The notes beneath the pieces were generated by a model. It saw only the letters and a list, made by a program, of their open reading frames with translations. It was not told the origin of the DNA and made no database searches. Shown piece after piece: positions 27,005 through 35,909 of a DNA stretch of 64,000 nucleotides (its first letter is position 1; every line of letters begins with the position of its first letter). Source of the stretch: an uncultured Flavobacteriaceae bacterium (lineage in GTDB: Bacteria > Bacteroidota > Bacteroidia > Flavobacteriales > Flavobacteriaceae); contig CANNAC010000001.1 in the NCBI GenBank assembly GCA_947502495.1, forward strand, positions 62,001 through 126,000. The letters are read 5' to 3'. A program made the translations under genes and the position numbers.

Positions 27005-27730
27005 CTATTCTTGTTCGAAAATAACGTTTCTTTCCGTGTTTTTCTTATACGTGTTCTTAGGAATAACGACTCTGTTCGCAGAGGAACAATAGTTTTTACT
27101 ATTTGGATTTAGAATATAGTCGAGTTGATATGCAATCATTTTTTCAAAAGGAATAAGGAAATCCTTGGTTTCGCATTGTTCTAAGTTCCCTTTCTTAAGT
27201 AAATTTAAGACCGTATAAACGGACTCAATAGTACTAAGGCAAAGAGGTTCTGGCTGCTGCTTGATAATAAATTTTGATTTAATTTTATTATCAAAACTGA
27301 CTCTTTTTAATTTTTGCAAGTTCGTACTTAGTTTCAGTATTTTGCGGGCGCAAGGCCATGTGCCATCGATAAGGAAGATGTGCGGATTAGTACCCATAAA
27401 AGAATTTATTTCTGCACTTTTTCTTACCGATAAGTTGAAATTATCTTTTCCCGGATAAAGTAAGAAAGAGGAACTTTGTTCTTGAGTCAATATTTCATTT
27501 ACACGCTTATTATTGGTAAAATCGACACCAACTATAATTTCTGAATTTTCAAGCTGAAGCTTAGTCATATGACCGGTTCCGTTCTTTTCTTTTTTGTACT
27601 CCTTTGGGTGCATCAGAATAATAAAACGAGTCTTCGTTTGAAAAGGATTAATGTGTTTGCAAATACATGTGCTGGAAGGCCTCATGCATTTGTAACATTC
27701 GATTCGTGTATTTTTCATTTCTACTTGCAA
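27005..27730 (-). CDS. DTW domain protein (tRNA-uridine aminocarboxypropyltransferase, TapT-like)
   Basis: 241 residues. An N-terminal cysteine cluster (CYKCMRPSSTCIC) precedes the DTW domain with LMHPKEYKK and the signature IDGTWPCARKIL. The LSTIES helix follows. Family members such as TapT add the 3-amino-3-carboxypropyl group of SAM to uridine in tRNA (acp3U). A second in-frame ATG at 27718 could be the start. It sits next to element A of the accessory island and may itself be an older cassette gene, but I see no matching end repeat downstream. Confidence 0.85.
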   Translation of the reverse strand: MQVEMKNTRIECYKCMRPSSTCICKHINPFQTKTRFIILMHPKEYKKEKNGTGHMTKLQLENSEIIVGVDFTNNKRVNEILTQEQSSSFLLYPGKDNFNLSVRKSAEINSFMGTNPHIFLIDGTWPCARKILKLSTNLQKLKRVSFDNKIKSKFIIKQQPEPLCLSTIESVYTVLNLLKKGNLEQCETKDFLIPFEKMIAYQLDYILNPNSKNYCSSANRVVIPKNTYKKNTERNVIFEQE

Positions 27731-27765
27731 AGGGATCTTTTATTTTTCTAAGTGGTTATAGGTGT

Positions 27766-27882
27766 TTTATGCATGGAAAGTTACGTGTGTAAGGATCTAA
27801 TTTAGTAAACTAAAATGAACCAGAGAATATGCCGAATGAATTTTCCAAATAGGCGAGAACCTAGCAATTAAAGATATACGTT
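27766..27882 (-). repeat. Island element A (attC-like body, degenerate copy)
   Basis: About 117 bp matching element C in the blocks GTGTGTAAGGATCTAATTT, AGTAAAC, GAACCAGAG, AATTTTCCAA, TAGGCG and GAACCT, followed by AGCAATTAA and TATACG. The left end has drifted (27759-27790) and the central hairpin is imperfect. It separates the DTW gene from the hydrolase cassette. The left boundary is approximate. Confidence 0.7.
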
Positions 27883-29091
27883 GTTACCCACAGTTATTTT
27901 TTTAGTTTCTTTATTTCGGGAACTATATATTCGTCCAAAAGTTCTGTCGTTTGGTTATGTGACTTCATTCCTCCATTAAAATATGTACTTGTTAAAACAA
28001 CAACCATATCTAATTCTGGAAAAACAACTATTTTATTTCCTCCTGTTCCTGACATAAAATATGCTTTATCTTTTTGACTTTCTTTTCCAAATTCAGATAA
28101 CCACCATAAATAACCATATTCATAGTCGAACATTCCAACTTCTGCGTGAGGTTCGGTTGAACTTTCAACGAATTGTTTTGAAATTATTTGTTCATTATTC
28201 CATTTTCCTTTGTTCAAATAAAGTTGACCGATTTTTAATAGATCACGACTTTTAAGTCCAAGTCCTCCTCCAGTCATAGGAATACCAGTCGGTGTGATTT
28301 GCCAATGATAATCTGTAATTCCTAATTTTGAAAAAAGTGACTTTTCCGCAAACTTTTCTAATGAACCCGAAACGTTGTTAATTATATCTCCCAAAACTAC
28401 AACACCAGCAGTGCAATAACTGTAACTTCTTCCGTATTTAGAATCTTTTGGTTTCTTTTTCCATTCAGGAAATCCTTTAATTGGCAAATCCCAATAAAAT
28501 TTAACCCAATCTTCTATAATGTACATTTTTTCTTCTTGACCACGAGAATTTTGGTCCCAATCATCACATTCTAAAATTGATGACATTGTAAGTAAATCTT
28601 CGATTGTTATTTCGTCTTTTCGGTTGTCAGGATTTTGTAAGTTCTCAGCTTTTGAAAATTCAGATGCCTTTTCGTTTACCGACTTTATAGAACCTTGTTG
28701 AATTAGTGCTCCAATTAGAGTTCCCGTTATTGTTTTTGTTGCAGAACGTGTATTATGCTTTGTGTCAGAATTATTTCCGTTGTAATAATTTTCGAAAATT
28801 ACTTTTCCATTGCGAGAAATTACTATACTTGAAATCTGTTTGAACTCGTTGAAAGAAACAAGGCTGTCCATTTTTTCGATTGTGCGATTTCCTAAAAGTA
28901 GATTTTCGGTTTTCCAACCGTCTTGGTTTTCGATTGGCTCAAATGGTTTGTTTTGTGCTTTTAGATTTAAATTAGCTGCTAATAATAGAAATAAGATTGT
29001 TGATTTGTACATTTGATTTTGATTGATGATTTTCCTAATTAGACTACTGTTTTTCGTTTTTGTTACAATGTTGGTTCTAATTGTGGGTAAC
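27883..29091 (-). other. Cassette-like unit 1 (serine hydrolase)
   Basis: Bounded by GTTACCCACA (27883-27892) and its exact reverse complement TGTGGGTAAC (29082-29091). The hydrolase stop codon is 1 bp inside the left repeat. The end sequence differs from those of the other units, while the flanking bodies are shared. Confidence 0.65.
27894..29012 (-). CDS. Serine hydrolase, beta-lactamase/class C family
   Basis: 372 residues with a Sec signal peptide (1-19). The SxxK motif is SATK within TRSATKTITGTLIG, the Tyr motif is YSYCTAG and the third box is MSGTGGN. DUF-free class C-like serine hydrolases of this type include peptidases and esterases; resistance activity cannot be inferred. Base composition and codon use look like its neighbours. 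It is the sole gene of a unit bounded by 10-bp inverted repeats, which suggests it arrived as a cassette. Confidence 0.88.
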   Translation of the reverse strand: MYKSTILFLLLAANLNLKAQNKPFEPIENQDGWKTENLLLGNRTIEKMDSLVSFNEFKQISSIVISRNGKVIFENYYNGNNSDTKHNTRSATKTITGTLIGALIQQGSIKSVNEKASEFSKAENLQNPDNRKDEITIEDLLTMSSILECDDWDQNSRGQEEKMYIIEDWVKFYWDLPIKGFPEWKKKPKDSKYGRSYSYCTAGVVVLGDIINNVSGSLEKFAEKSLFSKLGITDYHWQITPTGIPMTGGGLGLKSRDLLKIGQLYLNKGKWNNEQIISKQFVESSTEPHAEVGMFDYEYGYLWWLSEFGKESQKDKAYFMSGTGGNKIVVFPELDMVVVLTSTYFNGGMKSHNQTTELLDEYIVPEIKKLKK

Positions 29092-29211
29092 GGCTTCGAG
29101 TATGATTTCGTTGCGTGTTTAAAAAACTAAATTAGCAAAAAGAAACGAACCAGTGGAAAATTCCGCAGGAATTTTCCGAGTAAGTTATGACCAAGCAATG
29201 AATTATACACG
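29092..29211 (-). repeat. Island element B1
   Basis: About 120 bp, same family as element C: GTATGATT, GTTGCGTGT, AACTAAATTAGCAAA, CGAACCAG, central hairpin GGAAAATTCC-GCA-GGAATTTTCC (10-bp perfect stem, 29156-29178), CAAGCAATGAATTATACACG at the right. It meets an inverted copy, B2, at about 29210. Confidence 0.8.
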
Positions 29212-29324
29212 TTTATAATTAATGGCTAGTTCTGGCTTGTTTACGAAAATCCTCGCGGATTTTCTATTCGGTTTTTATTTGCTAAATTAGTTTTTTAAAC
29301 ACGCCACTAATCATACGCGAGACC
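29210..29324 (+). repeat. Island element B2 (inverted copy, tail to tail with B1)
   Basis: Read on the minus strand it gives GTCTCGCGTATGATTAG, GGCGTGTTTAAAAAACTAAT, TTAGCAAAT, hairpin GAAAATCC-GCGA-GGATTTTC, CCAGAACTAGCCATTAATTA. The hairpin is 8 bp with both arms altered relative to B1 and C (loss of a T in one arm and of an A in the other), so pairing is kept. Confidence 0.8.
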
Positions 29325-29606
29325 GTTATAAAAAACTGCTCCATAATCCTAACTCCAAAACAACTGAATAAGTAAAAATAGAATTTACCGGAATTTTTTA
29401 TCACTCGAACTCTGAATAATTTGCTCACTCGAACTCGGAAATTAGCCAGACTCGGAATATCACTCTTGCAGAATTATTAGCAGGTTTGCGGAATTATTTA
29501 CTCGAACGGCTGAATGTGATTACTCATGCTCGTTGAATGTGCTCACTCTTACTTCAATACTTTTATCAAAACGTAATTACTCAAATGTGTCGCAGCTTTA
29601 AATAAC
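29325..29606 (-). other. Cassette-like unit without a gene
   Basis: 282 bp bounded by GTTATAAAAA (29325-29334) and TTTAAATAAC (29597-29606), inverted with 8 of 10 matching. No ORF on either strand is convincing. The interior has degenerate repeats of CTCGAACTC and GAATAATTT/GAATTATT (29404-29500), and several TCACTC words. Confidence 0.5.
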
Positions 29607-29626
29607 AACGCTGTTAGCACCAGTTT

Positions 29627-30004
29627 TTATTTTTTTTCTTCACGCAAAATTTTTTCCATTTTTCGACCTTTTGCTAATTCATCAATCAGCTTTTCCATAC
29701 GTCTGCATTGTTTATATAATTCAAATTCATCTTCTATTTCTTCAATCCGATAACCACAAACGACTCCTTTAATTAAGTGTGCGTTACGATGTATTTTAGC
29801 TTTTTGGAAAAAAGTTCTAAAAGTTACTTTATCTTCAATAAGTGTTTGTAAATCTTCTTTATCAAAACCAGTAAACCATTCAATTACTTGGTTGAGTTCT
29901 TCTTTTGTTCTACCGTTCTTCTCCAACCTATTCAGGTAAAGTGGATAAATGGATGCAAATATCATTTTTGCAACTTTTTCATTTTTCTCTGCTGTAACTT
30001 TCAT
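29627..30004 (-). CDS. DUF2200 domain protein
   Basis: 125 residues matching the DUF2200 pattern: ASIYPLYLNRLEKNGRTKEELNQVIEWFTGF, FFQKAKIHRNAHLIKGVVCGYRIEEIED, ending in a Lys/Arg-rich helix. The family is small, cytosolic and uncharacterised. Its ATG overlaps the upstream gene's stop (ATGA). It is a cassette gene by position; function unknown. Confidence 0.8.
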   Translation of the reverse strand: MKVTAEKNEKVAKMIFASIYPLYLNRLEKNGRTKEELNQVIEWFTGFDKEDLQTLIEDKVTFRTFFQKAKIHRNAHLIKGVVCGYRIEEIEDEFELYKQCRRMEKLIDELAKGRKMEKILREEKK

Positions 30005-30426
30005 TTAAATATTATGAGTTGAATTAATATTCCAAATATTCCGATTATTAAACATAAAGGCGAAAAGAATTTAGTGTCCAATTTTCCGAAATCAGTTTTC
30101 TTTATGCTTTTAAAAAATCCAACATATTTAAATTCGCCAATTGCTCGTAAAAGAAATATTATTGGTATTATCCAACTTCCGTATTTCATAATCCATTGAG
30201 GTAAGTTGTATTCAAAAAGTCCAGATTTAAGAACATAAAAAAATCCGAATGCAGTTAATCCAATTCCAACTACCGCACTATCAATTTTTTTCGGATTCAA
30301 TACTCTTTCTCCGCTTTCTTTTGTCGGTAACGATTCCGCAAAACCAAATTTCCCTCCGATGACCCAATTAAAATGAATTAGTCCAAGTCCAATTAGTATT
30401 ATGCTTAATAAAATTGATAAAATCAT
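30001..30426 (-). CDS. DUF3995-like four-helix membrane protein
   Basis: 141 residues with four hydrophobic segments (about 3-22, 50-68, 80-100, 120-140) and the IGLIHFNWVIGG motif near the N-terminus that marks DUF3995. FGFFYVLKSG and LLRAIGEFKYVGFF are also family-like. Inner membrane; function unknown. First gene of the two-gene cassette and translationally coupled to DUF2200. Confidence 0.75.
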   Translation of the reverse strand: MILSILLSIILIGLGLIHFNWVIGGKFGFAESLPTKESGERVLNPKKIDSAVVGIGLTAFGFFYVLKSGLFEYNLPQWIMKYGSWIIPIIFLLRAIGEFKYVGFFKSIKKTDFGKLDTKFFSPLCLIIGIFGILIQLIIFK

Positions 30427-30461
30427 AGTTTTCAGTTTGTTGCTCTCAAATTGGTGCTAAC

Positions 30462-30581
30462 GTGTTCGTGTATGATTAGTTGCGTGTGTAAGGATCTAAT
30501 TTAGTAAACAAAAACGAACCAGAGAAAATTCCGAAGGAATTTTCCAAGTAGGCGTGAACCTGGCAATTAATGATACACGGT
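30462..30581 (-). repeat. Island element C (best-preserved attC-like body)
   Basis: 120 bp. Outer arms CGTGTATGATTAGTTGC and, at the other end, its near complement GCAATTAATGATACACG (15 of 17 pair). The central hairpin GAAAATTCC-GAA-GGAATTTTC (30524-30544) is perfect. It is flanked directly by TGGTGCTAAC of unit 2 on the left and GTTGTGTGTC of unit 3 on the right. Confidence 0.8.
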
Positions 30582-31460
30582 GTTGTGTGTCGTTTCTATT
30601 GTTCTTAATTAGGTGATAAATTATGACTTAATTCATCTCTCAATTTTTCCAAATTTTCATTATGGTAATGATAAAGAATTATTTTGGCTACACAATTACA
30701 GTGCAAAGTTAGAACATGTAAAAGAAGACTAATTTCGCTCGAAATATAATCCATTTTGGATTTATCATTTGTTGGCCATTCATTTCTTAATTGAGTCAAA
30801 CCTAAGGCAAACATAGAGCCAAAGATTGTGCCATGTAGTATTTCAGATGAATGACGATAAATAGAGTAGGATGCCATTGCCATTGCTGTTCCAACTCCAA
30901 TACCATGTTTTTCAGCAATAACTTCAAGTTTTTTGTAAACACTATCTGTTGACCATGAATTTGATTCTTTTCCTTTTTTAGTGGTAAAACTGTCAATAGC
31001 TTCTTTTAGTTGGTCAGAAACTTTAACCTTTCCTATATCAGTTAATCCTACAAAGATTTTTATATCTCCAATTTCTAACGTTCGATTTAAGTCCCTATAT
31101 GATTTTTGATGAGCATGTTTAATTGCCGATTGGATTGCTTCATCTCCTTTTGATGATAGATAACCAATATTAAGACCTAATTCAAATACCATTCTTGCTA
31201 AAGCGAAACAATCCCTAAGTTTACCATGTTCTGATAAGATCAGAAGACTTTGCATTGATTCAATCATTGGCCAAGTCAACATAGAGAACATGATGCTTTG
31301 ACTATCTTTTTTATTAGGTAAATCAGAATTTAACTCTTCGAGAAGAAGCAAATGTTTTAATAATGATTCTTGATGAAATCTCAAGGTTTCATTTGTTATA
31401 AATTTGTTCTTTTCTTTCATGTTAGTGTTTAAGTTCTTCAGTTTTTAAATGACACACAAC
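30582..31460 (-). other. Cassette-like unit 3 (HEPN/DUF5677-like gene)
   Basis: Bounded by GTTGTGTGTC (30582-30591) and its exact reverse complement GACACACAAC (31451-31460). Contains one gene on the minus strand. Beyond 31460 no further body copy is seen, so this is the right end of the array; in gene orientation it is the first unit. Confidence 0.65.
30605..31420 (-). CDS. DUF5677-like, probably HEPN-fold protein
   Basis: 271 residues, mostly helical. Features seen: PMIESMQSLLILSEHGKLRDCFALARMVFELGLNIGYL and, later, YSIYRHSSEILHGTIFG. This resembles DUF5677 proteins, a family placed near HEPN-fold proteins and often found in defence or accessory loci. A classic HEPN RNase Rx4-6H motif is not evident; RHSSEILHG is the nearest. 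It has no partner gene in the unit. I infer accessory cargo; a defence role is only a possibility. Confidence 0.5.
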   Translation of the reverse strand: MKEKNKFITNETLRFHQESLLKHLLLLEELNSDLPNKKDSQSIMFSMLTWPMIESMQSLLILSEHGKLRDCFALARMVFELGLNIGYLSSKGDEAIQSAIKHAHQKSYRDLNRTLEIGDIKIFVGLTDIGKVKVSDQLKEAIDSFTTKKGKESNSWSTDSVYKKLEVIAEKHGIGVGTAMAMASYSIYRHSSEILHGTIFGSMFALGLTQLRNEWPTNDKSKMDYISSEISLLLHVLTLHCNCVAKIILYHYHNENLEKLRDELSHNLSPN

Positions 31461-31595
31461 GTCTTATATCCTAATTTGTAGGAATTATATCCCGCAGATA
31501 GGTCTGTATATCCTTAGTTTAGGGTTACTGTTATCCCGAAAAGATGCATTTTTAATTATTATCTAAAGGGGCTTTTTTTTTTAACGAAACTATTG

Positions 31596-33737
31596 TTAGT
31601 CAATCAATATCTCTAAAATCTTAATAGCAGCTTCACTAATTTTTGTTCCAGGACCAAATACGGCAACAGCGCCAGCATCAAACAAATATTGGTAATCTTG
31701 TTTTGGTATTACACCACCAACAATAACCATAATATCTTCACGGCCATAGTTTTTAAGTTCTTCAATAACTTGAGGCACTAAGGTTTTGTGTCCCGCAGCT
31801 AATGACGAAACACCAAGAATGTGTACGTCATTTTCTACCGCTTGCTTAGCAGCTTCGTGTGGGGTTTGAAAAAGCGGACCAATATCCACATCAAAACCAA
31901 CATCAGCATAACCAGTTGCAACGACTTTTGCGCCACGGTCATGACCATCTTGCCCCATTTTAGCAATCATGATTCGCGGACGTCGTCCATCTTGTGCTGC
32001 AAATTTATCAGCTAGTTCTTTTGCCTTAGCAAAAGATTTATCGTCTTTAATTTCTTTACTATACACGCCAGAAAAGGATTTAATTTGTGCTTTATAACGG
32101 CCAAAGACAGCTTCTAAAGCATCACTTATTTCACCTAAAGTTGCTCTTTCTCGAGCGGCTATTACTGCTAAAGCTAATAAATTTTTGTCCGCATGCAAAG
32201 CGGAATCCTTAGAATCTTTAGCTGCTTCGGTTAAATCTGCTAAAGCCTTGTTTACTTTTGCGGTATCTCTTTCGGCTTTAATTTTATTTAAACCTTCAAT
32301 TTGCTGTAAACGTACGGTTTGATTGTCTACTTCTAGAGTCGCGATCGCATCTTCTTCATCTAAAACATATTTATTTACACCAACAATAATATCTTGACTA
32401 GAATCTATTCGTGCTTGTTTACGTGCAGCAGCTTCTTCAATTCTAATTTTTGGGATACCAGCTTCAATGGCTTTTGTCATGCCGCCAAGTTCTTCCACTT
32501 CTTCAATTAAAGTCCAAGCTTTTTGTGCAATATCATGGGTTAGTTTTTCTACGTAATAACTTCCTGCCCAAGGATCCACCGTTTTTGTAATATTGGTTTC
32601 TTCTTGTAAAAATATTTGTGTATTTCTTGCAATACGAGCAGAAAAATCGGTTGGTAGTGCAATGGCTTCGTCTAAAGCATTGGTGTGCAAAGATTGTGTG
32701 CCACCAAATGCAGCAGCAGCAGCTTCAATTGTTGTTCTTGCTACGTTGTTAAAAGGATCTTGCTCTGTTAAACTCCAACCAGAAGTTTGACAATGGGTAC
32801 GTAATGCAAGTGATTTTGTGTTTTTCGGATTAAATTGTTTTACCAATTTTGCCCATAGCATTCTAGCAGCTCGCATTTTTGCGATTTCCATAAAATGGTT
32901 CATTCCAATTGCCCAGAAAAACGAAAGTCTAGGAGCAAAAGTATCAATATCCATTCCTGCATCTAATCCTTTTCTAATGTATTCTAAACCATCTGCAAGT
33001 GTATATGCTAATTCAATATCACAAGTTGCTCCAGCTTCTTGCATGTGGTATCCAGAAATACTAATGCTATTAAATTTGGGCATGTGTTTACTGGTGTATT
33101 GAAAAATATCTGAAATAATTTTCATGGATGGTGTAGGAGGATAGATGTAGGTATTACGTACCATAAATTCCTTTAAAATATCATTCTGAATCGTTCCTGC
33201 AAGCAATTCTGGTGATACACCTTGTTCTTCTGCAGCAACAATATAAAATGCCATAATAGGTAAAACAGCACCATTCATGGTCATAGAAACCGACATTTTA
33301 TCTAAAGGAATTTGGTCGAATAACACCTTCATGTCTTCTACAGAATCAATTGCTACTCCTGCTTTACCAACGTCTCCAACCACACGTTCGTGATCACTAT
33401 CATAACCACGATGTGTTGCTAAATCGAAAGCAACAGAAAGTCCTTTTTGTCCGGCTTCTAAATTACGTCTGTAAAAAGCATTACTTTCTTCTGCGGTTGA
33501 AAATCCTGCATATTGTCTAATCGTCCATGGCCTACGAACATACATGGTAGAATATGGTCCACGAAGATTTGGTGCAAGTCCTGCCACAAAACCTATATGT
33601 TCTACATCTTGTAAATCTTCTTTATTATAATTGGATTTTACAGCAATGTCTTCCGCCGTTTGAAAAAGGCTATTCGCTTCCGGCTTTGAATCTTTAGCTT
33701 CCGGAGTTAAAGTGATATGTTGGATGTTTTTGCGCAT
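31596..33737 (-). CDS. scpA: Methylmalonyl-CoA mutase, large (catalytic, cobalamin-binding) subunit
   Basis: 713 residues. The N-terminal TIM barrel includes [31 protein letters not shown] and the [16 protein letters not shown] segment. The C-terminal B12 domain (about 580-713) has the [11 protein letters not shown] cobalt-binding signature. It interconverts methylmalonyl-CoA and succinyl-CoA in propionate or odd-chain metabolism. The small subunit lies upstream on the same strand with a lipoprotein gene between, and all could be one transcript. Confidence 0.95.
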   Translation of the reverse strand: MRKNIQHITLTPEAKDSKPEANSLFQTAEDIAVKSNYNKEDLQDVEHIGFVAGLAPNLRGPYSTMYVRRPWTIRQYAGFSTAEESNAFYRRNLEAGQKGLSVAFDLATHRGYDSDHERVVGDVGKAGVAIDSVEDMKVLFDQIPLDKMSVSMTMNGAVLPIMAFYIVAAEEQGVSPELLAGTIQNDILKEFMVRNTYIYPPTPSMKIISDIFQYTSKHMPKFNSISISGYHMQEAGATCDIELAYTLADGLEYIRKGLDAGMDIDTFAPRLSFFWAIGMNHFMEIAKMRAARMLWAKLVKQFNPKNTKSLALRTHCQTSGWSLTEQDPFNNVARTTIEAAAAAFGGTQSLHTNALDEAIALPTDFSARIARNTQIFLQEETNITKTVDPWAGSYYVEKLTHDIAQKAWTLIEEVEELGGMTKAIEAGIPKIRIEEAAARKQARIDSSQDIIVGVNKYVLDEEDAIATLEVDNQTVRLQQIEGLNKIKAERDTAKVNKALADLTEAAKDSKDSALHADKNLLALAVIAARERATLGEISDALEAVFGRYKAQIKSFSGVYSKEIKDDKSFAKAKELADKFAAQDGRRPRIMIAKMGQDGHDRGAKVVATGYADVGFDVDIGPLFQTPHEAAKQAVENDVHILGVSSLAAGHKTLVPQVIEELKNYGREDIMVIVGGVIPKQDYQYLFDAGAVAVFGPGTKISEAAIKILEILID

Positions 33738-33746
33738 GAATAAAAT

Positions 33747-34424
33747 TTATTGTTTTCTAGGACGCTTATTAAAATCTACTTTAGAGTTGTTTAAGTCCGC
33801 TTTTATTGCTGGTTGCGTAGGTTTTGGCTTTATGTAATTTGGTCTATTAAAATTTATATTGGTAAAATCTGTTTTTAAGATATCTGCATAAAAATACTCT
33901 AGAGCAACATACATGGATAAATATTTGTCTGCAGATACCGTGCTTATTTTTGTTCGTAAAGCAGGAGCATACAAATCTCTACGCATGCTATTTGTGGAAA
34001 CTAATGCATTAAAGGTTGTAGCAAGATCTCCTTTTTTCATGTTGTCTGCAAGACATGTAATAATTGGGTTGTTGTAATTCACGCCATTATCACCAATAAA
34101 ACCAGCGTTTTTTAGAGCGGCTGCTAATGCTACAGAATGCTTAGAAGCATATTTAGTAAGGTCTGTTTTTTTATTTACAGCTTGGGTTAAAAACGTTCTG
34201 TATGCGCGATTGGTGTTTCGTTCCTGTACTTCAAAATAAGAAGTAATATCATTTTCAAAAGAATATAAAGCCTCATTTAATAATTTGTTATCTGCATCCT
34301 CGCAATTTATTAATGGCGTTTCTTCTGCAAATTGATAATCGGAAAAAGTACCGTTTCCTTGTTTACAGCTTGAAAAGTTAAAAATTAAGATTACTAATAG
34401 AAGTTTAATACTACTGTTTTTCAT
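33747..34424 (-). CDS. Lipoprotein of unknown function between the mutase subunits
   Basis: 225 residues with lipobox NFSSC (Cys20). The mature part is helical, with LLNEALYSFENDITSYF, NRAYRTFLTQAV, AALKNAGFIG and a low-complexity Asn/Pro/Lys tail. It lies 9 bp upstream of the large-subunit gene and about 100 bp after the small-subunit gene. I do not recognise a family with known activity; co-occurrence with the mutase may be coincidental. Confidence 0.7.
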   Translation of the reverse strand: MKNSSIKLLLVILIFNFSSCKQGNGTFSDYQFAEETPLINCEDADNKLLNEALYSFENDITSYFEVQERNTNRAYRTFLTQAVNKKTDLTKYASKHSVALAAALKNAGFIGDNGVNYNNPIITCLADNMKKGDLATTFNALVSTNSMRRDLYAPALRTKISTVSADKYLSMYVALEYFYADILKTDFTNINFNRPNYIKPKPTQPAIKADLNNSKVDFNKRPRKQ

Positions 34425-34526
34425 GTGTTTATATTTTATGATTTTAATTGGTCACCTGTGACATTCTTTTAATCCTTTCATTGAAAAATAGAATAGGAAT
34501 TCAGGATGTTTCAGGATATAATATGT

Positions 34527-35909
34527 TTAATTTTCAGTTTTTAATCTTTCTTGTTCTATTTTTTCAGCCAAACGCTTTTCAATAATAGGCTGTATTAAGG
34601 TTTTTCTGATATTTGTTTTTACAAAAGGAAAAAGCTCTAATTCGTCTTTCATGATATCTTTTTTATTTGGATGCTTATTGGTTCCTAATAAAACAATTGC
34701 ACCAGTATCAAATTGTTCTTGCTCTTTAGCGGCACTTTCTTTTATTTTTCTTTGAATGGTGCCTTCCTTTAACTGATTTAAAAAACCACCTTTTGCTTCT
34801 ATGTCTTTAAATAGTTCTAAAGCCTTTTCTGCTAGCTGATTGGTTAAACTTTCAATATAATAAGATCCTTCGGAAGCATTTTCTACCACATCAAAATAGC
34901 TTTCCCTTTTTAAAACCAAGAGTTGGTTTCGTGCAATACGTTCGCCAAATTCATTGTCTTTATGATAAATAGCATCATAGGCCAAGTTACAAATAGTATC
35001 TGCTTCACCAAGAATAGCACTCATACATTCTGTAGTGGTACGAAGCATGTTTGTGTTATAATCGTAAATCGTTTTGTTTCGTTTTGTTGGTGTTGCAACG
35101 ATATGGCAAACAGCTTCTAGACTATATTCTTTAACTAAGGTGTTACATAACAAGCGTAAAGCGCGAAGTTTGGCGATTTCGAAAAAGTAGTTGGTACCTA
35201 CAGAAATGTGATAGGTGATTTGAATTGGTTGCTTGTCTGCGTTTTCTAAATGATTTAAATACTCATTGGTTTGTGCCATGGCATATCCCAATTGCTGCAC
35301 CATCGTTGCTCCAGCATTTTGATATAAAGAAACATCTATAGAAAAGGAATTGGTGTTTTTTACAATAGCTTCAAAATGTTTATGGTCTTCTTTTAGGTTT
35401 GTAAACCAATTTCCGGTTTTAGCAAGATTACCAATGATATCGGTTTTTATGTAAAAGTTACCTGTATTAGCATCCTTTGCACTGCGCTCCAGAAGATAAT
35501 TGTTTAGTTGTTTTACGAATTCGGAATCTAAAAACTGTAATTCAAAGTATAAAGGGATTGTTTCTACAGCTATATTTTGAAGTAAATCCTTTATAGATAC
35601 GTCCTGGTTAGGAATAATAAACTGAATGCTTTCTGCACCGCGTTCTAAAATATCTAATGCTTTTTTATTACTTAATGCGACATCAAAAACAAAAATAGAT
35701 TGACAAATAGACCAATCTTTTGGACCAGCAATACTATTAAAAGGTGTTTTAAATTCATCGGCGTGATAAAATGGTTTCACATCAATGCCTTCATTGGTTT
35801 TCCAAATTAAAGTATCATTATAATCTGCTCCTTTTAGGTCTACTTGTATTTTTTGTTTCCATTCTTTTGAAGAAACTTTCTCAAAACCATTAAATAATTT
35901 TTTAGTCAT
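34527..35909 (-). CDS. mutA: Methylmalonyl-CoA mutase, small subunit (short form)
   Basis: 460 residues: a mutase barrel-like domain (FNGFEKVSSKEWKQKIQVDLKG; YHISVGTNYFFEIAKLRALRLL; NLAYDAIYHK; ENASEGSYYIESLTNQLAEKALELF). It ends soon after the barrel and has no B12 domain, so it is the non-catalytic partner in the heterodimer, shortened compared with the roughly 620-residue small subunits of proteobacteria. It overlaps divIC by 8 bp. Confidence 0.9.
   Translation of the reverse strand: MTKKLFNGFEKVSSKEWKQKIQVDLKGADYNDTLIWKTNEGIDVKPFYHADEFKTPFNSIAGPKDWSICQSIFVFDVALSNKKALDILERGAESIQFIIPNQDVSIKDLLQNIAVETIPLYFELQFLDSEFVKQLNNYLLERSAKDANTGNFYIKTDIIGNLAKTGNWFTNLKEDHKHFEAIVKNTNSFSIDVSLYQNAGATMVQQLGYAMAQTNEYLNHLENADKQPIQITYHISVGTNYFFEIAKLRALRLLCNTLVKEYSLEAVCHIVATPTKRNKTIYDYNTNMLRTTTECMSAILGEADTICNLAYDAIYHKDNEFGERIARNQLLVLKRESYFDVVENASEGSYYIESLTNQLAEKALELFKDIEAKGGFLNQLKEGTIQRKIKESAAKEQEQFDTGAIVLLGTNKHPNKKDIMKDELELFPFVKTNIRKTLIQPIIEKRLAEKIEQERLKTEN

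Larger units (their letters stand above)
29613..30461 (-). other. Cassette-like unit 2 (DUF3995 + DUF2200)
   Basis: Bounded by GTTAGCACCA (29613-29622) and its exact reverse complement TGGTGCTAAC (30452-30461). The two genes fill it: the DUF2200 stop is 4 bp inside the left repeat and the DUF3995 start 25 bp inside the right. Only 6 bp (AACGCT) separate it from the gene-less unit. Confidence 0.65.

Noticed and set aside
29404-29560. CRISPR array
   Set aside because: The repeated words (CTCGAACTC, GAATTATT) are short, imperfect and irregularly spaced, with no cas genes.
27766-31460. Classical integron with integrase, or insertion sequence, in the island
   Set aside because: No tyrosine recombinase or transposase is encoded in the window, the ends are not RYYYAAC/GTTRRRY, and no target-site duplication is seen. 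Only the architecture is integron-like.
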